Origin: Lingula anatina
Lineage: Eukaryota; Brachiopoda; Lingulata; Lingulida; Lingulidae
Assembly (NCBI RefSeq): GCF_001039355.2
Contig: NW_019773825.1
Location: 448,263-484,093 of the forward strand
Length of the DNA: 35,831 bases
Direction of reading: 5' to 3'
A program made the translations under genes and the position numbers. Below, piece by piece: positions 20,321 to 30,924 of the stretch. A model generated the notes under the pieces. It saw only the letters and a list, made by a program, of their open reading frames with translations. It was not told the DNA's origin and made no database searches. Numbering within the stretch: the first letter of the stretch is position 1; each line of letters opens with the position of its first letter.

Positions 20321-21963
20321 TGCAGAGGTATAACAAATGTAGTCGTATGGGTTGCAGCGTGTGAATAAAGTTATGTTGGAAAGTAAATTTTAAGACGAGA
20401 CTTCTGTATTACCTCTCGCTATTGATCATAACGGTTGCGTTAATTATCTTTGTCACAAAGTCGACGCTAATGTAAAAGTTACCACTGCTAATCCGATATT
20501 CAAGGAAAGGAAAAGACTCACGTACGTGAAACCACTTATTTTTGCAACTTCTTAGAAACTTGTGATTCATCTTTTAGCCTGGAGCTAGACGTCTTTCACT
20601 GCTCTAGTCTGGTCCTCAAATCAGATTTGGATCCTAAACAGACGTTTTTCACTTGGATGTCCTCTTTTAGAACAGGTGGCGACCTCTTTTGCCTGCTGTG
20701 CAGACGACGGAAAAGAGCTCGCGCGAGCTTTTGGGTCCGCTTCTCGTGTGGACTGTCAAAAGCTCATTTTGCGGCAAGGCACAGAATCGTTTGAATTTCT
20801 CGAAAAACTGTTGTCCAATAAATTTTAATATCTATAAAGATGCGTCTGTAATTTTATACTTTAAAATCGTTCGTAGTTCGCCGATAGATCGTTCATATAG
20901 AGGAATATTCAAGGGCTTAATGGACTCTTCTTTCATTTCTCTATGGCATCAAGTTGTCAACTCTTTTAAGTCACCAAAAATCTCTCAAATTTATATCCTG
21001 CCTTATTATCACACACACTGCATGTATTTGGAAATCTCATACGAATACAACGTAGATGTTTTTGTTTTCCTCCTTGTAGCGGACCACGAGTAAGAAAGAC
21101 GAAGAGTCATCGTTGGATATTTAAATGCTGTCTATTCACGCAGTGTGCTGAACCATTACTGGTTACTGAGCTGAGTTGAAATGAACTGAAAAAGAAAATA
21201 TACATTGATACACTAAGAGAAATGTAACAAACCAAATGATACGTACTACTAAATATACTAAATAAATCTACTAAATTGGTCTAGCTTAAATTATGTGTTC
21301 TTATATTAAAAAATCAATATTTACACAAGTTATACTTCACTAGTTATTTAATTGCAAACACAATATCCATTCCGTTATCCGCTGTCAACTGGCTGCCCAG
21401 AGCCGGTCATGACCATCTGAGCTGTTACTGCAATTTATTAATAACATAAAAATACTTGTACGCACTGTTCATGAAAATGCCACACCCATAACAACATACA
21501 CTTTCATAAACGCAATGCCAATAGGCCTTCAAAGCTGATTCTAATTATGAAAAACGCGAACTGTAATCAAAATTTAAATCACACAAAGATACATCTCAAT
21601 AAAGTAACATCTAAATTATACTATAATAAATAAACTTATACACAAGCTACATGTAATATCAAACCATACCTTTACTCTGCCAGTAAGTAATAAATGACCG
21701 ACCAGAGCACGTGCGACATCGCCTTTTTTACAATTGACCATATGAATTATTGAACACATGTTACCTAATTGAGCAGTGTTAGTAGTTCCTCATCTAACAC
21801 AATCTGAACAAACATAAGAACATCGTGGAAATAAAGATGAAATTAATAACTTAATAATAATAATAGGCCTATATATAATTTTTGCCGTGTTGGCAACACT
21901 CCTTATGCAACCATTTTTCGGAAGAAATAAACCGATTTTTGTTTCCCCTGTCTTTTAATAATA

Positions 21964-22125
21964 AAATTTCCTAAAGGACGTCCTATAGGGCTCCATAGGA
22001 ATCCTACATAACTCTAGAAGAATTCTATCGGACGTCTTATCAGATTGCTATCTGGGGCATATGTCCCGTAGGATCCTATACAATTTCGGGCCAATTTCCC
22101 ATAATGTGTCCTATAAAGGAAATTT
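21964..22125. mobile_element. Inverted-repeat element with AAATTTCCT termini, copy 2
   Basis: Left end AAATTTCCTAAAGGAC and right end GTCCTATAAAGGAAATTT are imperfect inverted repeats. The interior is rich in short palindromes such as GGACGTCC and TAGGATCCTA. The same element lies at 35617-35778 in copy 3. Confidence 0.55.
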
Positions 22126-22383
22126 CAGGAAGTAGAACTCACTCTTAATTGGTAAAAATGTAATTTTACAAATAAGATATAACACCACTACGATGAACTA
22201 AAGGTTTAGTTCGTTCTTCGTAGCGCAATTTCGTTTACTAATGAAGTATGGATGTGAACAAACCAGGGGTCGACAGAGATTTTTTTAAAGATGGCCTTGG
22301 TAATACTGCACATTGCTCCACTTTCACAAGTCAACTTAAAAGTTCCCAAAAAGGCAATGTGACGAACAAATTAGTTCATTTGC

Positions 22384-22385
22384 AA

Positions 22386-22440
<55 letters not shown>

Positions 22441-22441
22441 A
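22384..22441. repeat. (AATA)n microsatellite
   Basis: About 14 tetranucleotide units with no interruption. Confidence 0.95.
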
Positions 22442-23095
22442 GTGAAATAACAAGTTTCGATACATATGAGCTCAATTTCTACTTGACGGTTTGGGCCTAT
22501 ATTTCACAAAAATATCATAAGTTAGAATAGCGGATAATAAAGTAATGATGTATGTAGTTACTAATACGTGCTTTGTGCTTAGTTGTTTGTAATACCTGTC
22601 AGATGATAAAACTATATGATCCTTTGTAACATAGAAATTCAATCATCCTCTTTCTACCGATTTATACATCGCAATCGTTGAAAAACTTACAGCGGTTTTC
22701 GATTGCGTGGCAGCTTACTTTCTTATTCAGAAGTTTGAAAATTTCGCCCAAACTTCAAATTCGTTGAGGCGCGTATTGCAAACATATATTAGAGAGGAAT
22801 GCGGAGGAAATTACTTTTTAGTGTGATGGGACAGGAAAGAAATGAAGAGAAATGTTGGTATGTGAGATAAATAAAGAGCCTGTCTCCTAACAGTGGCCTA
22901 TGTAAAGACGTCCGCTTACGAATCAAGTAACAAGATGATACAGGTATTACAGGCCTAGGAAAACATGCATTGTTTTCAATATATCTTTCACTTGTTCACA
23001 TCATTTCTGCAACCATGTAATTCATTTCATTATTTTTCACTGCGTTCATCAACAGATGCTGTTTTGAATAAATTCACTAAAATATAATTCTTGTT

Positions 23096-23282
23096 GCCCC
23101 CTCCCCCCCCCCCCACACACACACGCACACACACTTCGCGCGCGCCTGCCTTCCAGGGTTACGATTATCACTCCAAGTAAGGATCAATCGATCAATCTGC
23201 TTTATTGATGAGGGGAAGATGGATATCTCGTATTTACCTGTTTTTAACTCGTTTACAGTGACAACTTATTTCTTTCTTCTCA
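23096..23282. other. Low-complexity spacer
   Basis: A C run followed by a CA/CACG run and a CG-rich tail (about 23099-23152), then unremarkable sequence up to the next inverted-repeat element. No gene seen. Confidence 0.7.
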
Positions 23283-23442
23283 GGGCCGTAGCCAGCAATT
23301 CCAAAGGGGGGGGGGGTTCTTTTCCTGAAAAAGTGGACCTTTTACCATATAATTTCCATGTACCTAGGTCAAATTTTACCCAGAGTGGACCTTTTTCCAG
23401 CGAAAAGGGGGGTTCTTTCGAACCCCCCTGGCTACGGGCCTG
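23283..23442. mobile_element. Short inverted-repeat element, copy 3 (best preserved)
   Basis: Starts GGGCCGTAGCCAG and ends CTGGCTACGGGCC, near-exact inverted ends. The interior matches 1273-1440 and 3325-3495. Its right end is the left border of tandem unit 1. The tail of a fourth copy (TGGCTACGGGCCTG) follows the N at 26648. Confidence 0.75.
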
Positions 23443-23847
23443 CTTCTTATCCCAGGAACTACGGTATGTTACGCCTACCCCCCTGCATTAGGGAGTCATT
23501 GCTATGGTGATTGCATATCCTTGGATTTAAACTGTATAATTCGTAGTGGGTTCAAGCTTTTTATACCCCTTTTTTCAAACATTTATATGTTATTTTATGT
23601 ATTAATAGGTGACCGAGATTCTCTGTTGATTCTAGAGTTTTATACCAATTTTCATATATTTGAACGCAGTGTAGGACTACTGCAAATAAAAACGAAACAA
23701 CTTGAGTGAAATGTCCTATTTATAATTTGATAGCTTGATTTTAAACATGTGCAGTGTACCTATGTTTACATGTTATATTTATGAATCTGAAGATTTGATT
23801 CGATATTTTATGTATTTCTTTCTTTTTTTCTTTTATTGTGGTGTCAG

Positions 23848-23942
23848 GAAAGGAGTCATTAGAACTTACAGGAGATCGTGTTGTAAAAACGATGCAGATA
23901 GCATCGGCGTGTAGGGAATCTGCCGTGGGAGGAAAATTATAG
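23848..23942 (+). pseudogene. Decayed copy of dehydrogenase exon 7 (unit 1)
   Basis: Preceded by intron-like sequence ending TGTGGTGTCAG, it reads GKESLELTGDRVVKTMQIAS, closely matching exon 8046-8164. A 1-nt loss near the end (GGAAAATTATAG against GGACAGACTATAG) shifts the frame to an early stop. Upstream intron sequence was copied too (from about 23640, matching about 7880 on), so this is a DNA-level copy, not a retrocopy. No other dehydrogenase exon lies nearby. Confidence 0.85.
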
Positions 23943-25036
23943 AACTCAACAAAAACAACTTTTTTTCTGTTATATAATGAATGTATGTGTAAACCATCCT
24001 TCTGCATTTTTAAAGAAAAGTGTCCTCGCTAAGGTAACTGCATAACGTACAATTGAAACGATATCACTTGAAATGTGCTTACGGGTATCATCCTGTACTA
24101 TCCCGGGTTGTTTTTTATTTGTGCAGGTTCTTAATTTGCGGAAAATTTATATTAACACACCTGTGCCTAAAACTTTCGCCTTTGTGTGGTTTTCAGCAAA
24201 AAAGTTTTATTGACAGGTTTTTGAGCTAATGATTGCGAAAAGATCACGATAGTGTGACATGAAATGAATATTTATCACTCAAAATTAGAACCGTAACACT
24301 TGAATTGCAATTAAGTTTTAAAATACGTTTATATTCGTGTAGAAATGAGACCAATGGTACGCCTTCATGTTTGTGTGGTTTTTAGTTTTCTTCAAAAGTA
24401 TTTTATGTACATGTTTTTCATGCTAAAGAATTGCTTAAGGCAGACGTCTTTCGGTCGTGTTAATGCTTATGAAAAAAATGTAAAGACTTAAAATATAAAT
24501 ATTTAAAAACAAATATTTTATTTTGAAAAAAGAAAACTTTAAAAATGCTTGTTACAGGATATTTTAAGGAGAGTTTATAATCCAACAAAGTTGAAGTTTA
24601 TAAAGGAAAAATTAAGTTTAGATTCTAATATCTACATTTCATGAAATGGTGTTACAAATGTTGACACGGAAGCCATATTGTAAAATTAATGTAAAAGAAT
24701 AATTGAGATTGATTATACAATGCTGAATATGTTGAGAAAAAAGTTCAAAATATTTTCCTTAATCTCACAAGGTGAAACGTGACTGATAATACATTTTCTT
24801 AACCGCAACGGAAAATGTTGTTTTCATAAACATTTAGATCCTTGATAATTAGTTCCTGACAGAAATGATGCCTGGCCTGCTGATTAACTAATTAATCACC
24901 GGTTTGCATTTTAATTTACCTTTCCAAAGTGAATAGAAGTCGCGTCAACTATTCAGAACTGTACATTCAAGATCACGACCAAGATCTGAGACGACGGTTC
25001 TTTGCTCTAAGAGTAAATATTGAAGAAGGGAAGAAG

Positions 25037-26388
25037 ATGCAAGGCCAAATGCCCGTTGCCATTTTTCTTTGCTTGATAGCTGTATGGGGTTCCAGCGAAG
25101 GTAAAAATAAGAGGCTGAGAAGAGTTTTTCTCTTAATCGCGAGGGAACGATTTGTTTACTTAATGCTTTGCTAATGTTAGAATACAATTGTCAAACTTTC
25201 TCAAATGCGCACATTTTTTACATCGCATTAATGAATGTTTCCAAGAAAAGATCAGTTTCAGTAGAGTCATTTGTAAAGCTAACGCTTTTAATGATAAAAT
25301 ATTAGTACGTTTTCCTGACCATATTAATTTTTCTATTAATTTTTAAAAATGAAGCGTTCTTAAAATGTTCTTCAGTCAAATTTGCAGTAATATCTTTTTT
25401 AAAATTTTTTTACAAAACGCCAGCATCAAAATGCGCGTACTTCTATTGTATTAACAAGTATAACACAACAAAGATTTAATAAATATTTTTGTTGTTTTCT
25501 ATTCCTAGCCGTAACCGGGATCTTCGACTGTGACAGCAATGATTACCAATACAATTCCTGTTGCACGGGAGTCCGAGGTATTTCAGCCAGCGTGATGACA
25601 AAGAGGTCAAGCGCCGAGTGCAATATGGGCAACTCGTTCGCTTTATATGGCTGTAATCTGTGGGTATACCACGGTTGCAGAGCCCGCTTCTACGTCAACT
25701 TCGACTGTCAAAGTATGAGAACGAGTAAGTTGCATTTCATTTATAATTTATGTGCCAGTGCCTGTTATATCAAGAAAAAATCAGAAACGGCTTATGTGCT
25801 ATTTTCCAGGTTTTTTTTTTTTCTTTTAGGCCTTACCATGTGTCGATGTTTTTTTTTTTCAAATGTACAAGATGTCACAAAAGGATAACACTTTCTCTCT
25901 TGTAACATGCTTGTTAGAAAAATACCACAAATGGTACTCAGTATCTTCTTTTTTTATTATTTGTCAAAGAGTGCGGGGACCTTTTATTTTTTTAAAAATC
26001 AAAGTCTGGTTTAACACATTTATGACAGTTCCTAATTATATTTTATTTTTTCAATAAACATAATTTTCTCCTTCCGCTTCTGAAAAATATTTTTAAATAT
26101 TGTTAAAACATCTGCCTAATGTACCAAGATGTACCAAACTTTATCCCATCAAATTAAAATTAGAATCACTTTTTTACAGTAAGTTCCACTTGTAGTAGCT
26201 ATAGTGACCAATACGCCCAGTGCCCAATCAGTGGAGTCGTTACATCCATGTATGTGGTCACGAAGCACTCCAGTGCCAGCTGTGTCTACAACACAAGCTT
26301 TGGTTTCCTTGGCAACAAGATCTGGGTAGACAAGGGATGCAAGGCCACGTTCGCTGTCCACTACTGCGCTGACTCGAGGTGTTGTTAA
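25037..26388 (+). CDS. Secreted two-repeat DUF3011-like cysteine-rich protein 1
   Basis: Three exons: 25037-25100, 25509-25724, 26180-26388 (TAA at 26386-26388), phases consistent, 162 residues. An N-terminal signal peptide (MPVAIFLCLIAVWG) precedes two homologous repeats, one per exon. Repeat 1: C..... CC ..VRGISASV..KRS..C ... WV.HGCRARF ... C. Repeat 2: C..... C ..SGVVTSMYV.TKHS..C ... IWVDKGCKATF ... C, then a CC tail. The C-x-S, IWV-x-x-GC-[RK]-A-x-F pattern matches DUF3011, a domain I also associate with the Aplysia egg lectin ADEL. A secreted carbohydrate-binding role is therefore plausible but inferred. ATG 25049 is an alternative start inside the same signal peptide. Tandem paralogue at 28253. 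Confidence 0.82.
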
Positions 26389-26645
26389 TCAGTCTACCTT
26401 TAGTACTGAAGTCCATCGTATTTGATTACGTTTGAATTCGTATTTGATTAAGTTTGGACTGTAAAGGCCAGTCGAGCATCTAACTTTCACCTTTCATTAG
26501 CCGCAAGTTGAAATCTTTAAAAAAAAAAAAAAAAAAAAACAGGAAATTCTCATTATTGGCACATCTCTTGATAGTAGTTTTGCTATTTGGTTTTACTTTT
26601 AACGAGCTTAAAATATACTGCCGATTTAGTACTAGTATATAACAG

Positions 26646-26648
26646 TTN
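26646..26648. other. Junction of tandem units, with an N
   Basis: The first unit ends ATATAACAGTT, then N (26648), then the second unit begins inside the right end of a GGGCCGTAGCCAG-type element. A single N at a duplication joint suggests an assembly merge or a consensus conflict. Whether the two units are real tandem copies or separated haplotypes cannot be told from this alone. Confidence 0.7.
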
Positions 26649-27059
26649 TGGCTACGGGCCTGCTTCTTATCCCAGGAACTACGGTATGTTACGCCTACCC
26701 CCCTGCATTAGGGAGTCATCGCTATGGTGATTGCATTACCTTGGACTTAAACTGTATAATTCGTAGTGGGTTCAAGCTTTTTATACCCTTTTTTCAAACA
26801 TGTACGTGTTATTTTATTTACTAACCGAGATTCTCTGTTGATTCTAGAGTTTAATACCAATTTACATATATTTGAACGCAGCGACGGACTACTGCAAATA
26901 AAAACAAAACAACTCGAGTGAAATGTCTTATCTATAATTTGATAGCTTGATTTTAAACATGTGCAGTATACCTATGTTTACATGTTATATTTATGAATCT
27001 GAAGATTTGATTCGATATTTTATGTATTTCTTTCTTTTTTTCTTTTATTGTGGTGTCAG

Positions 27060-27154
27060 GAAAGGTGTCATTAGAACTTACAGGAGATCATGTTGTAAAA
27101 GAGATGCAGATAGCATCGGAGTGTAGGGAATCTGCCGTGGGAGGAAAATTATAG
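27060..27154 (+). pseudogene. Decayed copy of dehydrogenase exon 7 (unit 2)
   Basis: Reads GKVSLELTGDHVVKEMQIAS and shares with the unit 1 copy the frame-shifting 1-nt loss and the early TAG (27152-27154). The lesion therefore predates the tandem duplication. Confidence 0.85.
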
Positions 27155-28252
27155 AACTCAACAAAAACAACTTTTTTTCTGTTATATAATGAATGTATGT
27201 GTAAACCATCCTTCTGCATTTTTAAAGAAAAGTGTCCTCGCTAAGGTAACTGCATAACCTACAATTGAAACGATATCACTTGAAATGTGCTTACGGGTAT
27301 CATCCTGTACCAACCCGGGTTGTTTTTTATTTGTGCTGGTTCCTAATTTGCGTAAAAATTAATATTAAACACCTGTGCCTAAAACTTTCGCCTTTGTGTG
27401 GTTTTCAGCAAAAAAGTTTTATTGACAGGTTTTTGAGCTAATGATTGCGAAAAGATCACGATAGTGTGACATGAAATGAATATTTATCACTCAAAATTAG
27501 AACCGTAACACTTGAATTGCAATTAAGTTTTAAAATACGTTTATATTCATGTAGAAATGAGATCAATGGTACGCCTTCATGTTTGTGTGGTTTTTTGTTT
27601 TCATCAAAAATATTTTATGTACATGTTTTTCATGCTAAATTATTGCTTAAGGCAGGCGTCCTTCGGTCGTGTTAATGCTTACGAAAAAAAATGTAAAGGC
27701 TTAAAATATAAATATTTAAAAACAAATATTTTATTTTGAAAAAAGAAAATTTTAAAAATGCTTGTTACAGGATATTTTAAGGAGAGTTTATAATCCAAAA
27801 AAGTTGAAGTTTATAAAGGAAAGATTAAGTTTAGATTCTAATATCTACATTTCATGAAATGGTGTTACAAATGTTGACACGGAAGCCATATTGTAAAATT
27901 AATGTAAAGGAATAATTGAGATTGATTATACAATGCTGAATATATGTTGAGAAAAAAAGTTCAAAATATTTTTCTTAATCTCACAAGGTGAAACGTGACT
28001 GATAACACATTTTCTTAACCGCAACGGAAAATGTTGTTTTCATAAACATTTAGATCCTTGATAATTAGTTCCTGACAGAAATGATGCCTGGCCTGCTGAT
28101 TAACTAATTAACCACCGGTTTGCATTTTAATTTACCGTACCAAAGTGAATATAAGTCGCGTCAACTATACAGAACTGTACATTCAAGATCACGACCAAGA
28201 TCTGAGACGACGGTTCTTTGCTCTAAGAGTAAATATTGAAGAAGGCAAGAAG

Positions 28253-29616
28253 ATGCAAGGCCAAATGCCCGTTGCCATTTTTCTTTGCTTGATTGCTGTG
28301 TGGGGTACCAGCGAAGGTAAAAATAAGAGACTGAGAAAAGTTTTTCTCTTAATCGCGAGGGAACGATTTGTTCACTTAATGCTTTGCTGATATGTTAGAA
28401 TACAATAGTCAAACTTTCTCAAATGCGCACATTCTTCACATTGCATTAATGAATGTTTGCAAGAAAAGATCAGTTTCAGTAGAGTCATTTGTAAAGCTAA
28501 TACTTTTAATGATAAAATATTAGTACGTTTTCATGGCTATATTTGTTTTAATATTTGTTTTAAAAAATGGAGCGTTCTTAAAATGTTCTTCATTCAAATT
28601 TGCAGTAATATCTTTTTTTTTTCTTTTTTTACAAAACGCCAGGATCAAAATGCGCGTACTTCTATTGTATTAACAAATATAGCACAACGAAGATTTAATA
28701 AATAGTTTTGTTGTTTTCTATTCCTAGCCGTTACCGGGATCTTCGACTGTGACAGCAATAATTACCAATACAATTCCTGTTGTACGGGGGTCCGAGGTAT
28801 TTCAGCCAGCGTGATGAAGAAGAGGTCAGTCTCCGACTGCAATATGGGCAACTCGTTCGCTTTATATGGCTGTAATCTGTGGGTAAACCACGGCTGCAGA
28901 GCCCGCTTCTACGTCAACTTCGACTGTCAAAATATGAGAACGAGTAAGTTGCATTTCATTTATTATTTATGTGCCAGTGCCTATTATATCAAGAAAAATT
29001 CAGAAACGGCTTATCTGTTAGTGTCCAGTTTTTTTTTTTTTTTTTTTTTTTTTAGGCCTTACCAACTGTCGATGTTTCTTTTTTTTTTCGATCTTTCAAA
29101 TTTACAGAATATCACAAAAGGGATAACACTTTCTCTCTTGAAACATGCTATATAGAAAGGTACCACAAATGTTACTCATAATCTTCGTTTTGTATTGATA
29201 TTTGTCACAGAGTGCGGGGACCGTTTATTTTTTTTTTAATCAAATTCTGGTTTAACACAGTTAAGACAGTTCCTAATTTTAATTTTTTTCAATAAACAAA
29301 ATTTTACCTTTCGTATCGTTGAAAAAAAAATTGAACATCTGCCTAAAGTACCAAAAAGTACCAAACTTTATCCCATCAAATTAAAATTACAATCACTATT
29401 TTTACAGCAAGTGCCACTTGTAGCAGCCATGGTTACACATACGCCACATGTCCAATCAGTGGAGTCGTTACTTCCATGTATGTGACCACGAAGCACTCTG
29501 TTTCCAGCTGTGAATACAACAAAAGCTTTGGTTTCCTTGGCAACAATATCTGGGTAGACAAAGGATGCAGGGCCACGTTCACTGTCCACTACTGCGCTGA
29601 CCCGAAGTGTTGTTAA
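28253..29616 (+). CDS. Secreted two-repeat DUF3011-like cysteine-rich protein 2
   Basis: Three exons: 28253-28316, 28728-28943, 29408-29616 (TAA at 29614-29616), 162 residues, same layout as gene 1: signal peptide MPVAIFLCLIAVWG and two DUF3011-like repeats, all cysteines kept. It differs from gene 1 at about 25 residues: 1 in the signal exon, 7 of 71 in exon 2, 17 of 69 in exon 3. By hand count, exon 3 has only about five silent differences. In both repeats the residues before the central Cys change from S-A to V-S. An AATAAA lies at about 29913 for polyadenylation. Confidence 0.82.
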
Positions 29617-29879
29617 TCGGGCTACCTTTACTACTGAAGTCCATCGTATTTGATTACGTTTGAATTCGTATTTGATTAAGTTTGGACTGTAAAGGCCAAT
29701 CAAGCATCTAACTTTCACCTTTCATAGCCTAAGTTGAAATCTTAACAATATTTAAAAATCCCGGCAATTCTAATTATTGACACATTTTTTCATAGTAGTT
29801 TTGCCATTTGGTATTACTTTTAGCGAGCTAAAAAATATATTGCCGATTTAGTACTAGTATATAACAGCTACTTCTGTAT

Positions 29880-30924
29880 AAAAATGAAATATTCATCTCG
29901 GTTGAAATTAGATAATAAAGATGGACGTAACTGATATTAGCCTTTTGTTTTAAAAGACATCAACCCAGACATTCTAAATTTTGTATTTCTTTTAAGAATG
30001 AGAGTTGTAAAAAATCGCAATAACCTGAAAACCAAAAACTGGCTTGTATATGACACAATATAAGAATTAGTAAATATTCTCGTCGCTTCATTTTTAAAAA
30101 CGTTGTGTTAAATCGGTAAGATACTTCCCCCTCGGATTGGAGCTGATGTGATTGACATATACATCAGCTCCAATCCGAGGGGAAAGTATTCAGGTCAAAT
30201 AGCCAGGGCATAAAGGCTTGTGTTCGTTGCTCTCTTTCTTGTTTTTTTACCAGATTTTTACAGATATTTCTGTCTATTCACTATTTGTACAGAGTATGCG
30301 CATGTGTATTTGAATCATTTAGTAAATTAATTAAATTTATTAAACTGTCCTACGCGGACACGGACCTTAAAAAGACCAAAAATTACCCAGCGTCTTCAAG
30401 CCAACAATTTCTTCCCGTTTACAGCAACAGACAATTTTTTTCTTTAAAGTTTTCTACAGCCTGCTCTCTGTCCTTGCAGTCAGAGTTCTAGCTCTGTAAT
30501 CAATTGTTGACATTTATCAACATACATGTACATATATCTATAGGGGATACCCTATAGGGACATTACTTCTTGTTAAACCGGTGTAACGAAACTGAGGGTT
30601 CGCGCAACAGAAAGTTCGCCCTCCATTTAGTTATAATGGTTAGGGTTAGCCTGATCTAAGTGGGTCAAAATCTAAGGCAAGATTAAAAAGTAATTGAGAT
30701 TTTTAGACTTTGTTCGATGATATTGTTCATAAGGCCGTTCTAAAATCTTCTGTAAAAATACTTAAATGATAAATCAATACTAGGTCAATAATAAAAATAA
30801 TAATAATCAATGGTATAAACTCTTGAATCAAAGGAATGAAGTTTTTTAGTATATAGGCAGTTTTTGGCCCAAGTTTATAATTCCTAATTGAAAGGACAGG
30901 TTTCTTTCAACTTGTTTCAAACAT
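29880..30924. other. Intergenic spacer between convergent genes
   Basis: It separates DUF3011-like gene 2 (plus) from the PEP-synthase-like gene (minus). It contains the 30121-30189 hairpin, a small CCCTATAGGG palindrome near 30550 and otherwise AT-rich sequence. No gene seen. Confidence 0.7.
30121..30189. repeat. Isolated near-perfect hairpin, 29-bp stem, 11-nt loop
   Basis: Left arm 30121-30149 and right arm 30161-30189 pair at 28 of 29 positions; core CTCGGATTGGAGCTGATGT. The size is like a small-RNA precursor, but the stem is unusually perfect and I see no flanking basal stem. It may instead be the shrunken remains of a foldback element. Confidence 0.75.

Larger units (their letters stand above)
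20566..23044. other. 2.5-kb block absent from segmental copy 1, partly present in copy 3
   Basis: Its first 1.6 kb matches copy 3 (about 34175-35831). It contains an inverted-repeat element (21964-22125) and an (AATA)n run. An arginine-rich minus-strand frame (about 20590-20780; in copy 3 34214-34402) stays partly open in both copies but has an in-frame stop here, and I do not recognise it. No other gene seen. Confidence 0.55.
15800..23095. repeat. Segmental duplication, copy 2 (longest copy)
   Basis: Homologous to copy 1 (9337-13995) up to about 20565, then carries about 2.5 kb absent from copy 1 (20566-23044), then rejoins copy 1 at TTCATCAACAGATGCTGTTTT (about 23046, copy 1 about 14009). 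From about 19830 to 22180 it also matches copy 3 (33087-35831). Confidence 0.85.
23429..26645. repeat. Tandem duplication unit 1 (~3.2 kb)
   Basis: Matches 26649-29877 nearly throughout, at roughly 95% by eye in the non-coding parts, offset about 3220-3232. It includes a dead dehydrogenase exon and one DUF3011-like gene. It ends at ATATAACAG just before TTN. Confidence 0.9.
26649..29877. repeat. Tandem duplication unit 2 (~3.2 kb)
   Basis: Copy of 23429-26645 with the same order of parts. It runs on past unit 1's end with CTACTTCTGTATAAAAATG, so the right border of homology is about 29877. Confidence 0.9.

Noticed and set aside
20689-21093. 134-codon plus-strand open frame
   Set aside because: It begins at a non-ATG codon, matches no family I know, and the corresponding stretch of copy 3 differs by indels.
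29368-29718. 116-codon minus-strand frame opposite DUF3011-like gene 2 exon 3 (also 26149-26361)
   Set aside because: It is antisense to an exon with conserved cysteines and correct splice borders; no independent motif.
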